Positions 18,348 through 25,430 of a DNA stretch of 64,000 nucleotides are shown here, one piece after another. The position numbers and the translations under genes are program-made. The notes below the pieces were generated by a model. It did no database searches. It was not told the DNA's origin and saw only the letters and a list, made by a program, of their open reading frames with translations. Each line of letters begins with the position of its first letter. The first letter of the stretch is position 1. The DNA comes from Nitrobacter sp051535215 (GTDB taxonomy: Bacteria; Pseudomonadota; Alphaproteobacteria; Rhizobiales; Xanthobacteraceae), in assembly GCF_051535215.1 (NCBI RefSeq), contig NZ_JBPPLY010000009.1, positions 71,987 to 135,986 of the forward strand. Direction: 5' to 3'.

Positions 18348-19208
18348 ATGCGATTGACCTTCCGCTCGGCGGCAACCGGACTGGCGCTCGCGGCACTGAC
18401 ATTTGCCGCGGTGCAGACATCTCACGCCACTGAGAAGACCAATCCGCCGGCCGACCTCAAGGCGTTTCAGAAATACTTCACCGACAAATTCCCCAAGCTG
18501 AAGCTGAAGGATTTCGTCAACGGACCGTATTCGATGGACGCTGGCTTGTACAAGCAGTGGAAGGAGAAGGAGGAGTTTCCTCCTTACGAATTCGCGCTCG
18601 CCGCCGGCAAGGAGATGTTCGAGAAGCCGTTCAAGAACGGCAAGACCTTCGCGGACTGTTTCCCTCATAAAGGCATCGGCATCCGGCAAAACTATCCTTA
18701 TTTCGACGAGAAGCAGGGCAAGGTCGTCACGCTCGAACTCGCCGTCAATCAATGCCTGGAAAGCAATGGCGAAAAGCCCTTGTCCTATACCAAGGATGAG
18801 ATGGCGTCGGTGACGGCCTATATGGCGTTCACCTCGCGCGGTAAGCCGTTCAACATCAAGATTCCGAAAGACCCGCGGGCGTTCGCCGCCTATGAAAACG
18901 GCAAGCGCTATTTCTATACGCGGCGCGGCCAGCTCAATTTCTCCTGCGCCACCTGCCACGTGCAGACGCCGGGCGACCACATCCGGGCCGAGGTCCTCGC
19001 GCCTGCGCTCGGCATTCTCAATGCGATGCCGATCTACCGCTCGGCATGGGGCGGCATGGGCACGACCAGCCGCCGTTTCACCACCTGCAACAGCCAGGTA
19101 CGCGCGGTGCCGCTGACTCCGCAGGACGACGAATACCGCGATCTCGAATATTACCTGTCTTACGTCAGCAACGGGCTGCCGATTTCGGGGCCGGGAGCAC
19201 GGCCATGA
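18348..19208 (+). CDS. soxA: Sulfur-oxidation cytochrome c SoxA (monohaem type)
   Basis: The 286-residue catalytic subunit of SoxXA has a signal peptide (residues 1-27, ending SHA). One haem motif, Cys200-Ala-Thr-Cys203-His204, is present, and Cys247 in RFTTCNSQ is the expected active-site cysteine. The region of the first haem of dihaem SoxA keeps only isolated cysteines (Cys104 and Cys136, no CxxCH), so this is a one-haem form. I chose the ATG at 18348, which has a GGAG site; an in-frame ATG at 18318 overlaps the soxZ stop. It ends in an ATGA overlap with the next gene. Confidence 0.95.
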   Translation: MRLTFRSAATGLALAALTFAAVQTSHATEKTNPPADLKAFQKYFTDKFPKLKLKDFVNGPYSMDAGLYKQWKEKEEFPPYEFALAAGKEMFEKPFKNGKTFADCFPHKGIGIRQNYPYFDEKQGKVVTLELAVNQCLESNGEKPLSYTKDEMASVTAYMAFTSRGKPFNIKIPKDPRAFAAYENGKRYFYTRRGQLNFSCATCHVQTPGDHIRAEVLAPALGILNAMPIYRSAWGGMGTTSRRFTTCNSQVRAVPLTPQDDEYRDLEYYLSYVSNGLPISGPGARP

Positions 19209-19528
19209 AAAGCATGACGCGTCCTTTCGCTCTCGTGGCGCTTTCGATGCTCATGGTCGCGAGTGCGACATCGGTCCGCGCCGCGAGCAGCGAAGACGAT
19301 TACAAGGCGGCCTATGCCACCGCCGAAGCAGCCAACAACGAGGCCGGCAAGCTGCGCAACCAGTGGACCACGGCAGTCGATGCGCTGAAAGCCGCCAAGG
19401 CCGCCGCTGCAGCCGGCGATTTTGATAAAGCGGTCGCGGAATCGAAGAAGGCCGAAACGCTGTCGAAGGCCGCGATCTTCCAGTCCAACGAGCAGAAGGA
19501 CGCCTGGAGGAAAATGGAGATCCGCTGA
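19205..19528 (+). CDS. soxK: SoxXA-binding protein, SoxK-like
   Basis: The 107-residue exported protein has a signal peptide (about residues 1-25) and a short helical mature part rich in Ala and Lys. Its pattern, AEAANNEAGKLRNQWTTAVD then AAAAGDFDKAVAESKKAE, matches small SoxXA-binding proteins that form SoxXAK. Its start overlaps the soxA stop by ATGA, so the two are translationally coupled, which supports the call. The name rests on family pattern and position. Confidence 0.68.
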   Translation: MKSMTRPFALVALSMLMVASATSVRAASSEDDYKAAYATAEAANNEAGKLRNQWTTAVDALKAAKAAAAAGDFDKAVAESKKAETLSKAAIFQSNEQKDAWRKMEIR

Positions 19529-19556
19529 CCGTGGACTCTCGTTTGCCGACTGCATC

Positions 19557-19700
19557 TGTCATGACCGGGCACGGTCGTTCGAAGAACGGCGTCGCGTCGC
19601 TCGTTTACGTCCGGCCATACACGCCTTTCTCTTCAAGCCAGGACGTGGACCATGATCTCGACGTCCATGTGAAAATGCGCTTCGCGCTTTTGCGCAGACA
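19557..19700. repeat. Dispersed palindromic repeat, family C (copy 2), between soxK and soxB
   Basis: It includes CATGACCGGGCAC, GTTCGAAGAACGGCG and ATGCGCTTCGCGCTTTTGCG, which match the element at 2901-3040 in reverse orientation. It fills most of the 220-base gap before soxB. Confidence 0.6.
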
Positions 19701-19748
19701 TGACATTCTGTCCAAAATGAACACACGTCATATGGTTGAAGGCATCAT

Positions 19749-21491
19749 ATGACTCTTCGCCGCCGGGATCTTCTCAAAGTCGCCGGCGCAACCTGTCTGT
19801 CCAGCGCGCTGCCACGCGTGTCTCGTGCGGCCGACGATCACGCCGTGTACCAGCTCGCAGGCTTCGGGAATGCCCGCATCCTGCACATGACGGACACCCA
19901 CGCGCAGTTGCTGCCGGTGTACTTTCGCGAGCCCGGCGTCAACCTAGGCATCGGCGCGATGCGCGGGCAGCCGCCGCATTTGGTCGGCCGCGCCTTCCTC
20001 GATCGTTTTGGGATCAGCGCCGGCAGCGCCGACGCCTATGCCTTCACTTGTCTGGATTTCGAGAAATCGGCCGCGCGCTTCGGCAGGCTCGGCGGCTTTG
20101 CTCATCTCAAGACTCTGATCGACCGGCTGCGTGGCGAGGTCGGTCCGAACAATTCGCTGCTGCTTGACGGCGGCGATCTGTGGCAGGGCTCCGGCCTCGC
20201 CAACGTCATGCACGGCACCGACATGGTGGACGCCGCCAACCTGCTCGGCATCGACGCGATGACCGGGCACTGGGAATTCACCTACGGCGAGAAAACGCTG
20301 CGCGACAATCTCGCCCGCTTCAAGGGCGAATTCCTGGCGCAAAATGTTTTCCTCACCGAGGAGGCCGCGTTCAACGACGCGCCGGCCTTCGATGCCACCT
20401 CGGGGCGCGTGTTCAAGCCGGCGACGATCAGGGAGATCGGCGGCCACCGCATAGCGGTGATCGGCCAGGCCTTCCCCTATGTGCCGGTCGCCCATCCGAG
20501 GCGGTTCACGCCTGACTGGACCTTCGGCATTCGTGAGGAGGAACTGCAGAAACTGGTGCGGTCGCTGCGCGACGCCGACAGGGTCGATGCGGTCGTCCTG
20601 CTGTCGCACAACGGCATGGACGTCGATCTCAAGCTCGCAAGCCGCGTCAGCGGCATCGACGTCATCCTCGGCGGCCATACCCACGATGCCGTGCCGCAGC
20701 CCGTTCCTGTCGGCAATGCCGGCGGCACGACGCTTGTCACCAATGCCGGCTCGAACGGAAAATTCCTCGGCGTGCTCGACCTCGATCTTGCCAAGGGCAA
20801 GGTCCGCGACATACGCTATCGACTGTTGCCGGTGTTCTCCGAACTGCTCAGGGCCGATCCTGCGATGGAAGCTCTGATCGAGAAGGTACGCGCGCCTCAT
20901 GCTGCGGCCTATGCCGAGAAGATCGCGACCACGGATCGCCTGCTTTATCGCCGCGGCAATTTCAACGGCACCATGGACAGCTTGATCTGCGACGCGCTGT
21001 GTGCGGCGTTCGATGCCGAGATCGCATTGTCGCCGGGCTTCCGCTGGGGCACCAGCGTGCTGCCTGGACAAAGCGTGACGATGGACGACGTGCTCGCGGA
21101 AACCGCCTGCACCTATCCCGAGACCTACGTGCAGACCATGACCGGCCGCCAGATCAAGGATATTCTGGAAGACGTCTGCGACAATCTCTTCAATCCGGAT
21201 CCCTATTACCAGCAGGGCGGCGACATGGTTCGCGTCGGCGGCCTCTCCTATGCCTGCGCGCCCGCGGAGAGCGCCGGTCATCGCATCTCCGACCTGAAAC
21301 GGTGGGATGGGCGCTCGCTCGAGGCCGGCAAGACATATAAGGTCGCCGGCTGGGCCTCGGTCAACAAGCAGGACGGCGCGCCGGTCTGGGACGTTTTCGC
21401 CAAGCATCTGCGTAACGGCATGACAAGCGGCGTCCGCCGCGATAGCGTGACGCTGAAAGGCGTCGACGGCAATCCAGGCTGGGCAGGATGA
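19749..21491 (+). CDS. soxB: Thiosulfohydrolase SoxB
   Basis: The 580-residue manganese enzyme releases sulfate from thiosulfonate-loaded SoxY in the periplasm. It has a twin-arginine signal (RRRDLLKVAGA, residues 4-14), the metallophosphatase motifs LHMTDTHAQLLP, LLDGGDLWQGSG, GHWEFTYGE, LLSHNGMDVD and ILGGHTHDAVPQP, and the 5'-nucleotidase C-terminal domain with GDMVRVGGLSY. The length is normal. The ATG has a GAAGG site. Its end overlaps the first DsrE-like gene by ATGA. Confidence 0.97.
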   Translation: MTLRRRDLLKVAGATCLSSALPRVSRAADDHAVYQLAGFGNARILHMTDTHAQLLPVYFREPGVNLGIGAMRGQPPHLVGRAFLDRFGISAGSADAYAFTCLDFEKSAARFGRLGGFAHLKTLIDRLRGEVGPNNSLLLDGGDLWQGSGLANVMHGTDMVDAANLLGIDAMTGHWEFTYGEKTLRDNLARFKGEFLAQNVFLTEEAAFNDAPAFDATSGRVFKPATIREIGGHRIAVIGQAFPYVPVAHPRRFTPDWTFGIREEELQKLVRSLRDADRVDAVVLLSHNGMDVDLKLASRVSGIDVILGGHTHDAVPQPVPVGNAGGTTLVTNAGSNGKFLGVLDLDLAKGKVRDIRYRLLPVFSELLRADPAMEALIEKVRAPHAAAYAEKIATTDRLLYRRGNFNGTMDSLICDALCAAFDAEIALSPGFRWGTSVLPGQSVTMDDVLAETACTYPETYVQTMTGRQIKDILEDVCDNLFNPDPYYQQGGDMVRVGGLSYACAPAESAGHRISDLKRWDGRSLEAGKTYKVAGWASVNKQDGAPVWDVFAKHLRNGMTSGVRRDSVTLKGVDGNPGWAG

Positions 21492-21952
21492 CCGACATGC
21501 TGACACGAAGAGGTGCGGTTGCAGCCGCAGCGGTCACGCTGGCGCTGGCGCCGCTCACGCTTCGGGCTCAGCCCGCTCCGCTACCCGACAAACCCTTCGC
21601 CGAGCATCGCATCGTCCTGCAATTGTCCGATGGCGATGCGAAGAAGCAGAGCCTCGTGCTCAGCGTCGCCAACAACCTGATCAAGGCCTACGATCCCGAC
21701 AGGATCGCTATCGAAGTGGTCGCGTTCGGTCCGGGTATCGATCTGCTGCGGACGGAAAACGCCAGCCGGCCCCGCGTCGAGAGCCTGATCGCCCAGGGCG
21801 TCAGGTTCGACGTCTGCGTGAATACGCTCGACACCATCGAACGCGAGACCGGCAAACGGCCGGCCATCATCCAGTCCGCAACGCCGGTTCAGGTCGGCGT
21901 CGGACACATCCTGTCGCTTACGGAAAACGGTTATACGCTGGTCAGACCATAG
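21488..21952 (+). CDS. Exported DsrE-family protein (first of a pair)
   Basis: The 154-residue protein has a signal peptide (about residues 1-28, with a Thr-Arg-Arg pair) and a DsrE/DsrF-like domain: RIVLQLSDGD, VVAFGPGIDLLR and FDVCVNTLDTIE, with Cys110 at the position of the DsrE cysteine. DsrE-like proteins carry persulfide sulfur. It overlaps soxB by ATGA and is 9 bases from the next DsrE gene. A second in-frame ATG lies at 21497. A role in moving sulfane sulfur left by Sox is inferred. Confidence 0.82.
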   Translation: MTDMLTRRGAVAAAAVTLALAPLTLRAQPAPLPDKPFAEHRIVLQLSDGDAKKQSLVLSVANNLIKAYDPDRIAIEVVAFGPGIDLLRTENASRPRVESLIAQGVRFDVCVNTLDTIERETGKRPAIIQSATPVQVGVGHILSLTENGYTLVRP

Positions 21953-21961
21953 GGAGTTGTC

Positions 21962-22414
21962 ATGCGCCGATTTCTTTGCCTTTTCGTCGCCGCCGCTGGC
22001 CTGTTGCTCGCGCTCATCGGACGCGGTGTCGCCGATGAAGCGAAGCACCACCTCGTGATCCAGGTCGACACCAACGATCGACATACCATGGACTTCGCGT
22101 TGACCAATGCCACCGACGTGATCCGCTACTATCAGGGCGTGAACGAGGCGGCAGTTGTCGAGATCATGGCATGCGGACCGGGCCTGCACATGCTGCGCGA
22201 AGATACCTCGCCGGTGAAGGAGCGCATCAAACACCTCACCAAGATTCCGCCCCCCAGCAAGATCCAGTTCTCGGCGTGCAACAACACCAAGGAGGCCATG
22301 GAGAAGAAGGAAGGCCGTCCGCTTGAGTTGCTGCCGGGAACGACGGTCGTGCCCCTGGGCATGGTGCGGCTGATGGAACTGCAGGAGCAGGGCTGGAGCT
22401 ATGTGCGGCCGTAA
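21962..22414 (+). CDS. Exported DsrE-family protein (second of a pair)
   Basis: The 150-residue protein has a signal peptide (about residues 1-24) and a DsrE-like domain with LVIQVDTNDRHTMDFAL, EIMACGPGLHML (Cys71) and FSACNNTKEAM (Cys106). It differs clearly from its neighbour at 21488 and has one more conserved cysteine, so the two may form a heteromer or a relay. A GGAG site precedes the ATG. The function in sulfur transfer is inferred from family and position. Confidence 0.82.
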   Translation: MRRFLCLFVAAAGLLLALIGRGVADEAKHHLVIQVDTNDRHTMDFALTNATDVIRYYQGVNEAAVVEIMACGPGLHMLREDTSPVKERIKHLTKIPPPSKIQFSACNNTKEAMEKKEGRPLELLPGTTVVPLGMVRLMELQEQGWSYVRP

Positions 22415-22436
22415 GGAGCAAGCTCCTTGGCGTACA

Positions 22437-22564
22437 TATTCTGATGTCGTCTCCGCGAACGCGGGAAAACCCATATGTCGAGGAGACTCCTTTGGCATCC
22501 CGGCTGAGTCATTCATCCTCAAAATCTTTGGGAAGCATGGGTCCCTGCGTGCGCAGGGACGACT
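22437..22564. repeat. Palindromic intergenic repeat (family E)
   Basis: It contains TCTCCGCGAACGCGGGA and the near-perfect palindrome GTCCCTGCG-TG-CGCAGGGAC at 22541-22560. The latter lies only 8 bases before the start of the GlcG-like gene and could mask its ribosome site. Elements with this wording are common between genes in this bacterial family. Confidence 0.55.
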
Positions 22565-22568
22565 TGAC

Positions 22569-23069
22569 ATGAGAGCCACCGCTACCGGGGTGATCGCGCT
22601 CGCCATGCTCCTTCCTGTTTCGGCCCATGCCGGCGACGACGCGCTTGTCACCTACAAGTCGCTGACGCCGGACGTCGCGCTGGAGGCCGCGCAGAGCGCC
22701 ATGAAGAAGTGCCGCGACGACGGATATCAGGTTGCCGTGGCCGTGGTCGATCGCTTCGGCCAGCCTCAGGTGCTGCTGCGCGACCGTTATGCAGGCCTGC
22801 CCGCGGCCGACATCGCCACCGCCAAGGCCTATACGGCGCTGAGTTTTCGCCGCGACACGTCTGAACTGGCCAAGATGGTGCGCGATGGCCAAATGGATGC
22901 CAATCTGGCGCGATTGCCGCATATTGCGATGCTCGCGGGTGGGCTGGTGATTGAGACCGGCGGAACTCTTGTGGGCGGCATCGGCATCTCGGGCGCGCCC
23001 GGCGGCGACAAGGACGAGGCCTGCGCGCGAGCCGGGCTCGACGCCATCCGAGACAAGCTGGATTTCTGA
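22569..23069 (+). CDS. Exported GlcG/HbpS-like protein (haem-binding family)
   Basis: The 166-residue protein has a signal peptide (about residues 1-21, ending AHA) and one GlcG/HbpS domain (PF03928 type): LTPDVALEAAQSAMKKCRDD, VAVVDRFGQPQVLLRD, TAKAYTALSFRRDTSELA and GGIGISGAPGGDKDEACA. Members bind haem or corrinoids, or act as sensors. I chose the ATG at 22569 because it starts the signal peptide. It sits inside a sulfur-oxidation cluster on the same strand. Its role there is unknown. Confidence 0.83.
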   Translation: MRATATGVIALAMLLPVSAHAGDDALVTYKSLTPDVALEAAQSAMKKCRDDGYQVAVAVVDRFGQPQVLLRDRYAGLPAADIATAKAYTALSFRRDTSELAKMVRDGQMDANLARLPHIAMLAGGLVIETGGTLVGGIGISGAPGGDKDEACARAGLDAIRDKLDF

Positions 23070-23159
23070 GCCGGTTGTAATCGCGCGCCGGCAGCATAAA
23101 TTTGCTACGATACCATCCAGGCAAGAAAAAATTGCACCGGCATTCAGGGTCGTACGATC

Positions 23160-24200
23160 ATGATTTTCCGTCAGCTCTTCGACAGTGTTTCCGGAACCTA
23201 CAGCTATCTGATGGCAAGCCGCGCCGGCGGCGAGGCGCTGATCATTGATCCGGTGCTGGAGAAGGTCGACCGTTACTGCCAGTTGCTGCGCGAACTGGAC
23301 CTCAAGCTTGTAAAGGCTGTCGATACTCATCTTCACGCCGATCACGTCACCGGTCTCGGCGAATTGCGCGACCGCACCCATTGCGTCACCGTGATGGGCG
23401 AGCAGACCAAGGCCGACGTGGTCTCGATGCGCGTCAGCGACGGCGACAAGATCGGAATCGAGGGCATCGGCCTCGACGTGATGTACACGCCGGGGCACAC
23501 CGACGATTCCTACAGCTACATGATGGGCGACCGGGTCTTCACCGGCGACACGCTGCTGATCCGCGGCACCGGCCGCACCGACTTCCAGAACGGCAGCGCG
23601 CGTGCGCAGTACGATTCGATCTTCAACCGGCTTTTGAAACTGCCCGAGGAGACCATGGTGTTTCCTGCGCACGACTACAAGGGAGACACGGTCTCCACCA
23701 TCGGCGAGGAGAAACGCCACAATCCGCGGCTTCAAGTGCGCTCCATCGACGAATACGTCGAACTGATGAACAACCTGAAACTGCCGAATCCCAAGCTGAT
23801 GGACGTGGTGATCCCCGCCAACATGCATGTCGGCCTCAGGCAGGACGATCTGACGAAACAGGGGCTCGCGCTGACGCCGCGCGAGGCGATTTCCCGGATC
23901 GGCCAGCCCGACATCCTGCTGGTCGATCTCCGCGAGACTCATGAGCGCGCCAAGAGCGGCACGCTGGCCGGCGCGCTGCATGCGCCTTATCCGGATATCG
24001 CAGACAGCCTGAAGCCTGGAGGCATGCTGCGGGAAGTCGCCGCCGCAACCGGGCGCCGCATCGTGTTCTTTTGCGCGTTCGGAGAGCGCTCGGCCATGGC
24101 CGTCACTGCGGCCAAGGACGCCGGCCTGACCAACGCAGCTCATATCGAGGGCGGGATCGATGCCTGGAAGAAAGCCGGCGGACCGGTGGTCGCAGGCTGA
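23160..24200 (+). CDS. Persulfide dioxygenase-rhodanese fusion (ETHE1-like)
   Basis: The 346-residue protein joins a metallo-beta-lactamase-fold persulfide dioxygenase (residues 1-235) to a rhodanese (about 245-346). Metal ligands are visible in THLHADH (His57, His59, Asp61, His62), His113, Asp130 and His171, and IRGTGRTDFQ is the ETHE1 signature. The rhodanese loop CAFGERS has its catalytic Cys305. Such enzymes oxidise glutathione persulfide to sulfite in the cytoplasm and exchange sulfur with thiosulfate. It ends the sulfur cluster. Confidence 0.92.
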   Translation: MIFRQLFDSVSGTYSYLMASRAGGEALIIDPVLEKVDRYCQLLRELDLKLVKAVDTHLHADHVTGLGELRDRTHCVTVMGEQTKADVVSMRVSDGDKIGIEGIGLDVMYTPGHTDDSYSYMMGDRVFTGDTLLIRGTGRTDFQNGSARAQYDSIFNRLLKLPEETMVFPAHDYKGDTVSTIGEEKRHNPRLQVRSIDEYVELMNNLKLPNPKLMDVVIPANMHVGLRQDDLTKQGLALTPREAISRIGQPDILLVDLRETHERAKSGTLAGALHAPYPDIADSLKPGGMLREVAAATGRRIVFFCAFGERSAMAVTAAKDAGLTNAAHIEGGIDAWKKAGGPVVAG

Positions 24201-24281
24201 TCGGGCGGACATGCCCGGAGTGCGCCGGTAATAGCGATGCAGGTCTCAGGTGCGTTCGGATCAGGGAGGCCTCGCAGGTTC

Positions 24282-24386
24282 AGAGCCTTTCCGCTTCTGA
24301 TGGAATCAGAAGCGGAGCCCTATGTTTTGATTTGGCGCGTTTTCTTTACGCGAACCGGTAGCCACTTCGCTTGAAAACGCTTTAGG
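24282..24386. repeat. Dispersed repeat family A, copy 3 (full length)
   Basis: It begins AGAGCCTTTCC, then the hairpin GCTTCTGATGGAATCAGAAGC, then TTTTGATTTGGCGCG, TTTACGCGAACCGGT and CCACTTCGCTTGAAAACGCT. It lies between the convergent ends of the persulfide dioxygenase and marR genes and could act as a transcription stop. Confidence 0.78.
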
Positions 24387-24414
24387 CGAGGGGCGCGCTC
24401 AGTCGTTTCCGGCA

Positions 24415-24873
24415 TTACTTGGCAACACCGTTTCGGTTGCCGGATTTCGAGAGGATATCGAGTTCGGCGCGCAGACCGTCCGGGTCTGACAGCTCTCTTT
24501 CGATCTCCGCATGAAGATGCCGCCAGATCGGCACGGCCTCGGCCAGAACTGCCCGACCGGCCGGTGTCAGCCGCAGCAAGCGTGCGCGTGCGTCGGTTGA
24601 ATCCGCCGCCGTCTTGATGAGGCGGCGGCGTTCCAGCGGCTTGAGATTGGCGGTCAGCGTGGTCCTGTCCATCGCCAGCAGCGCCGCCACGCTGCTGAGC
24701 TTCGGCGGTTCCGGCCGGTTGAGCGACATCAGCAGTGAGAACTGCCCGCTGGTGATGCCGGCCGGCTTCAACGCAATATCGAAGCGGCGTGCGATCGCCC
24801 GCGCTGCTCTCTGCGCATGCAGACAGAGGCAGCTGTCGCGGACCAGAAGGGTGGTTTCGAAAGGAACTTGCAT
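24415..24873 (-). CDS. MarR-family transcriptional regulator
   Basis: The 152-residue protein has the MarR winged helix: ITSGQFSLLMSLNRPEPPKL, then SSVAALLAMDRTTLTANLKP as the recognition region, and the wing DSTDARARLLRLTPAG. A pair of cysteines (CLCLHAQ) lies near residue 15. It is divergent from a VOC/MFS gene pair, with a perfect palindrome in between, so it probably represses that pair and itself. The ligand is unknown. Confidence 0.9.
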   Translation of the reverse strand: MQVPFETTLLVRDSCLCLHAQRAARAIARRFDIALKPAGITSGQFSLLMSLNRPEPPKLSSVAALLAMDRTTLTANLKPLERRRLIKTAADSTDARARLLRLTPAGRAVLAEAVPIWRHLHAEIERELSDPDGLRAELDILSKSGNRNGVAK

Positions 24874-24908
24874 CGGTCAGGTTGACATTCATTCTCTGGC
24901 CACATTAC

Positions 24909-24920
24909 GTTGATATCAAC
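24909..24920. promoter_or_regulatory. Palindromic candidate operator of the MarR regulator
   Basis: GTTGATATCAAC is a perfect 12-bp dyad, 36 bases before the marR start and 63 bases before the VOC gene start. MarR dimers bind short dyads in such divergent spacers. The assignment is from position and symmetry. Confidence 0.6.
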
Positions 24921-24982
24921 TTATATGGGTGGCCGTCAATCAACGTCGATGTCAGTCAGGGCCTATAGGCAAGGAGACAATC

Positions 24983-25426
24983 GTGAAGATCGTGACAAGC
25001 CTCAGCTTCCGTGGGCAGTGCCGCGAGGCATTTGAATTCTACGCCAAGGTTCTCGGCGGGAAAATCAAGGCGGCCATACCCTATAGCGATGCGCCGCCGG
25101 GCATGCCGATTGCGGACGAATACAAGACCTGGCTGATGCACTGCTGGCTTGATGTCGGCGATCAGTCGCTGATGGGCGCCGATATGGACGTCAAATGGGC
25201 ATCCAACATCGATAAGCCCAAGAACGGTTTCGACGTTACCCTGCATACCAAGGACATGACCGAGGCCCGGCGCTGGTTCGATCAACTATCCGAAGGCGGC
25301 AAGGCCGTCATGCCGTTCAGCGAGACTTTCTGGTCGCCCGGCTTCGGCACTTTGATAGACAAATTCGGCGTCCCCTGGATGATCAATGTCATTCCGTCCG
25401 CGGATTGGAAACCCAAGCAGGGCTGA
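24983..25426 (+). CDS. VOC-family protein, PhnB-like
   Basis: The 147-residue protein starts at a GTG preceded by AAGGAG. The opening FRGQCREAFEFYAKVLGGKI and the closing GFGTLIDKFGVPWMINV are typical of PhnB/3-demethylubiquinone methyltransferase-like glyoxalase-fold proteins of unknown activity. It is followed after 4 bases by an MFS gene, so the two are likely co-transcribed and controlled by the divergent MarR protein. Confidence 0.85.
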   Translation: MKIVTSLSFRGQCREAFEFYAKVLGGKIKAAIPYSDAPPGMPIADEYKTWLMHCWLDVGDQSLMGADMDVKWASNIDKPKNGFDVTLHTKDMTEARRWFDQLSEGGKAVMPFSETFWSPGFGTLIDKFGVPWMINVIPSADWKPKQG

Positions 25427-25430
25427 GCGC

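Noticed and set aside
19944..21506. Long open frame of about 520 codons on the minus strand opposite soxB
   Set aside because: It lies fully antisense to a clear soxB, its translation is rich in Arg, His and Asp without motifs, and GC-rich codons leave the opposite frame open. The same holds for minus-strand frames at 670-1953 (opposite ampG) and 22509-24212.
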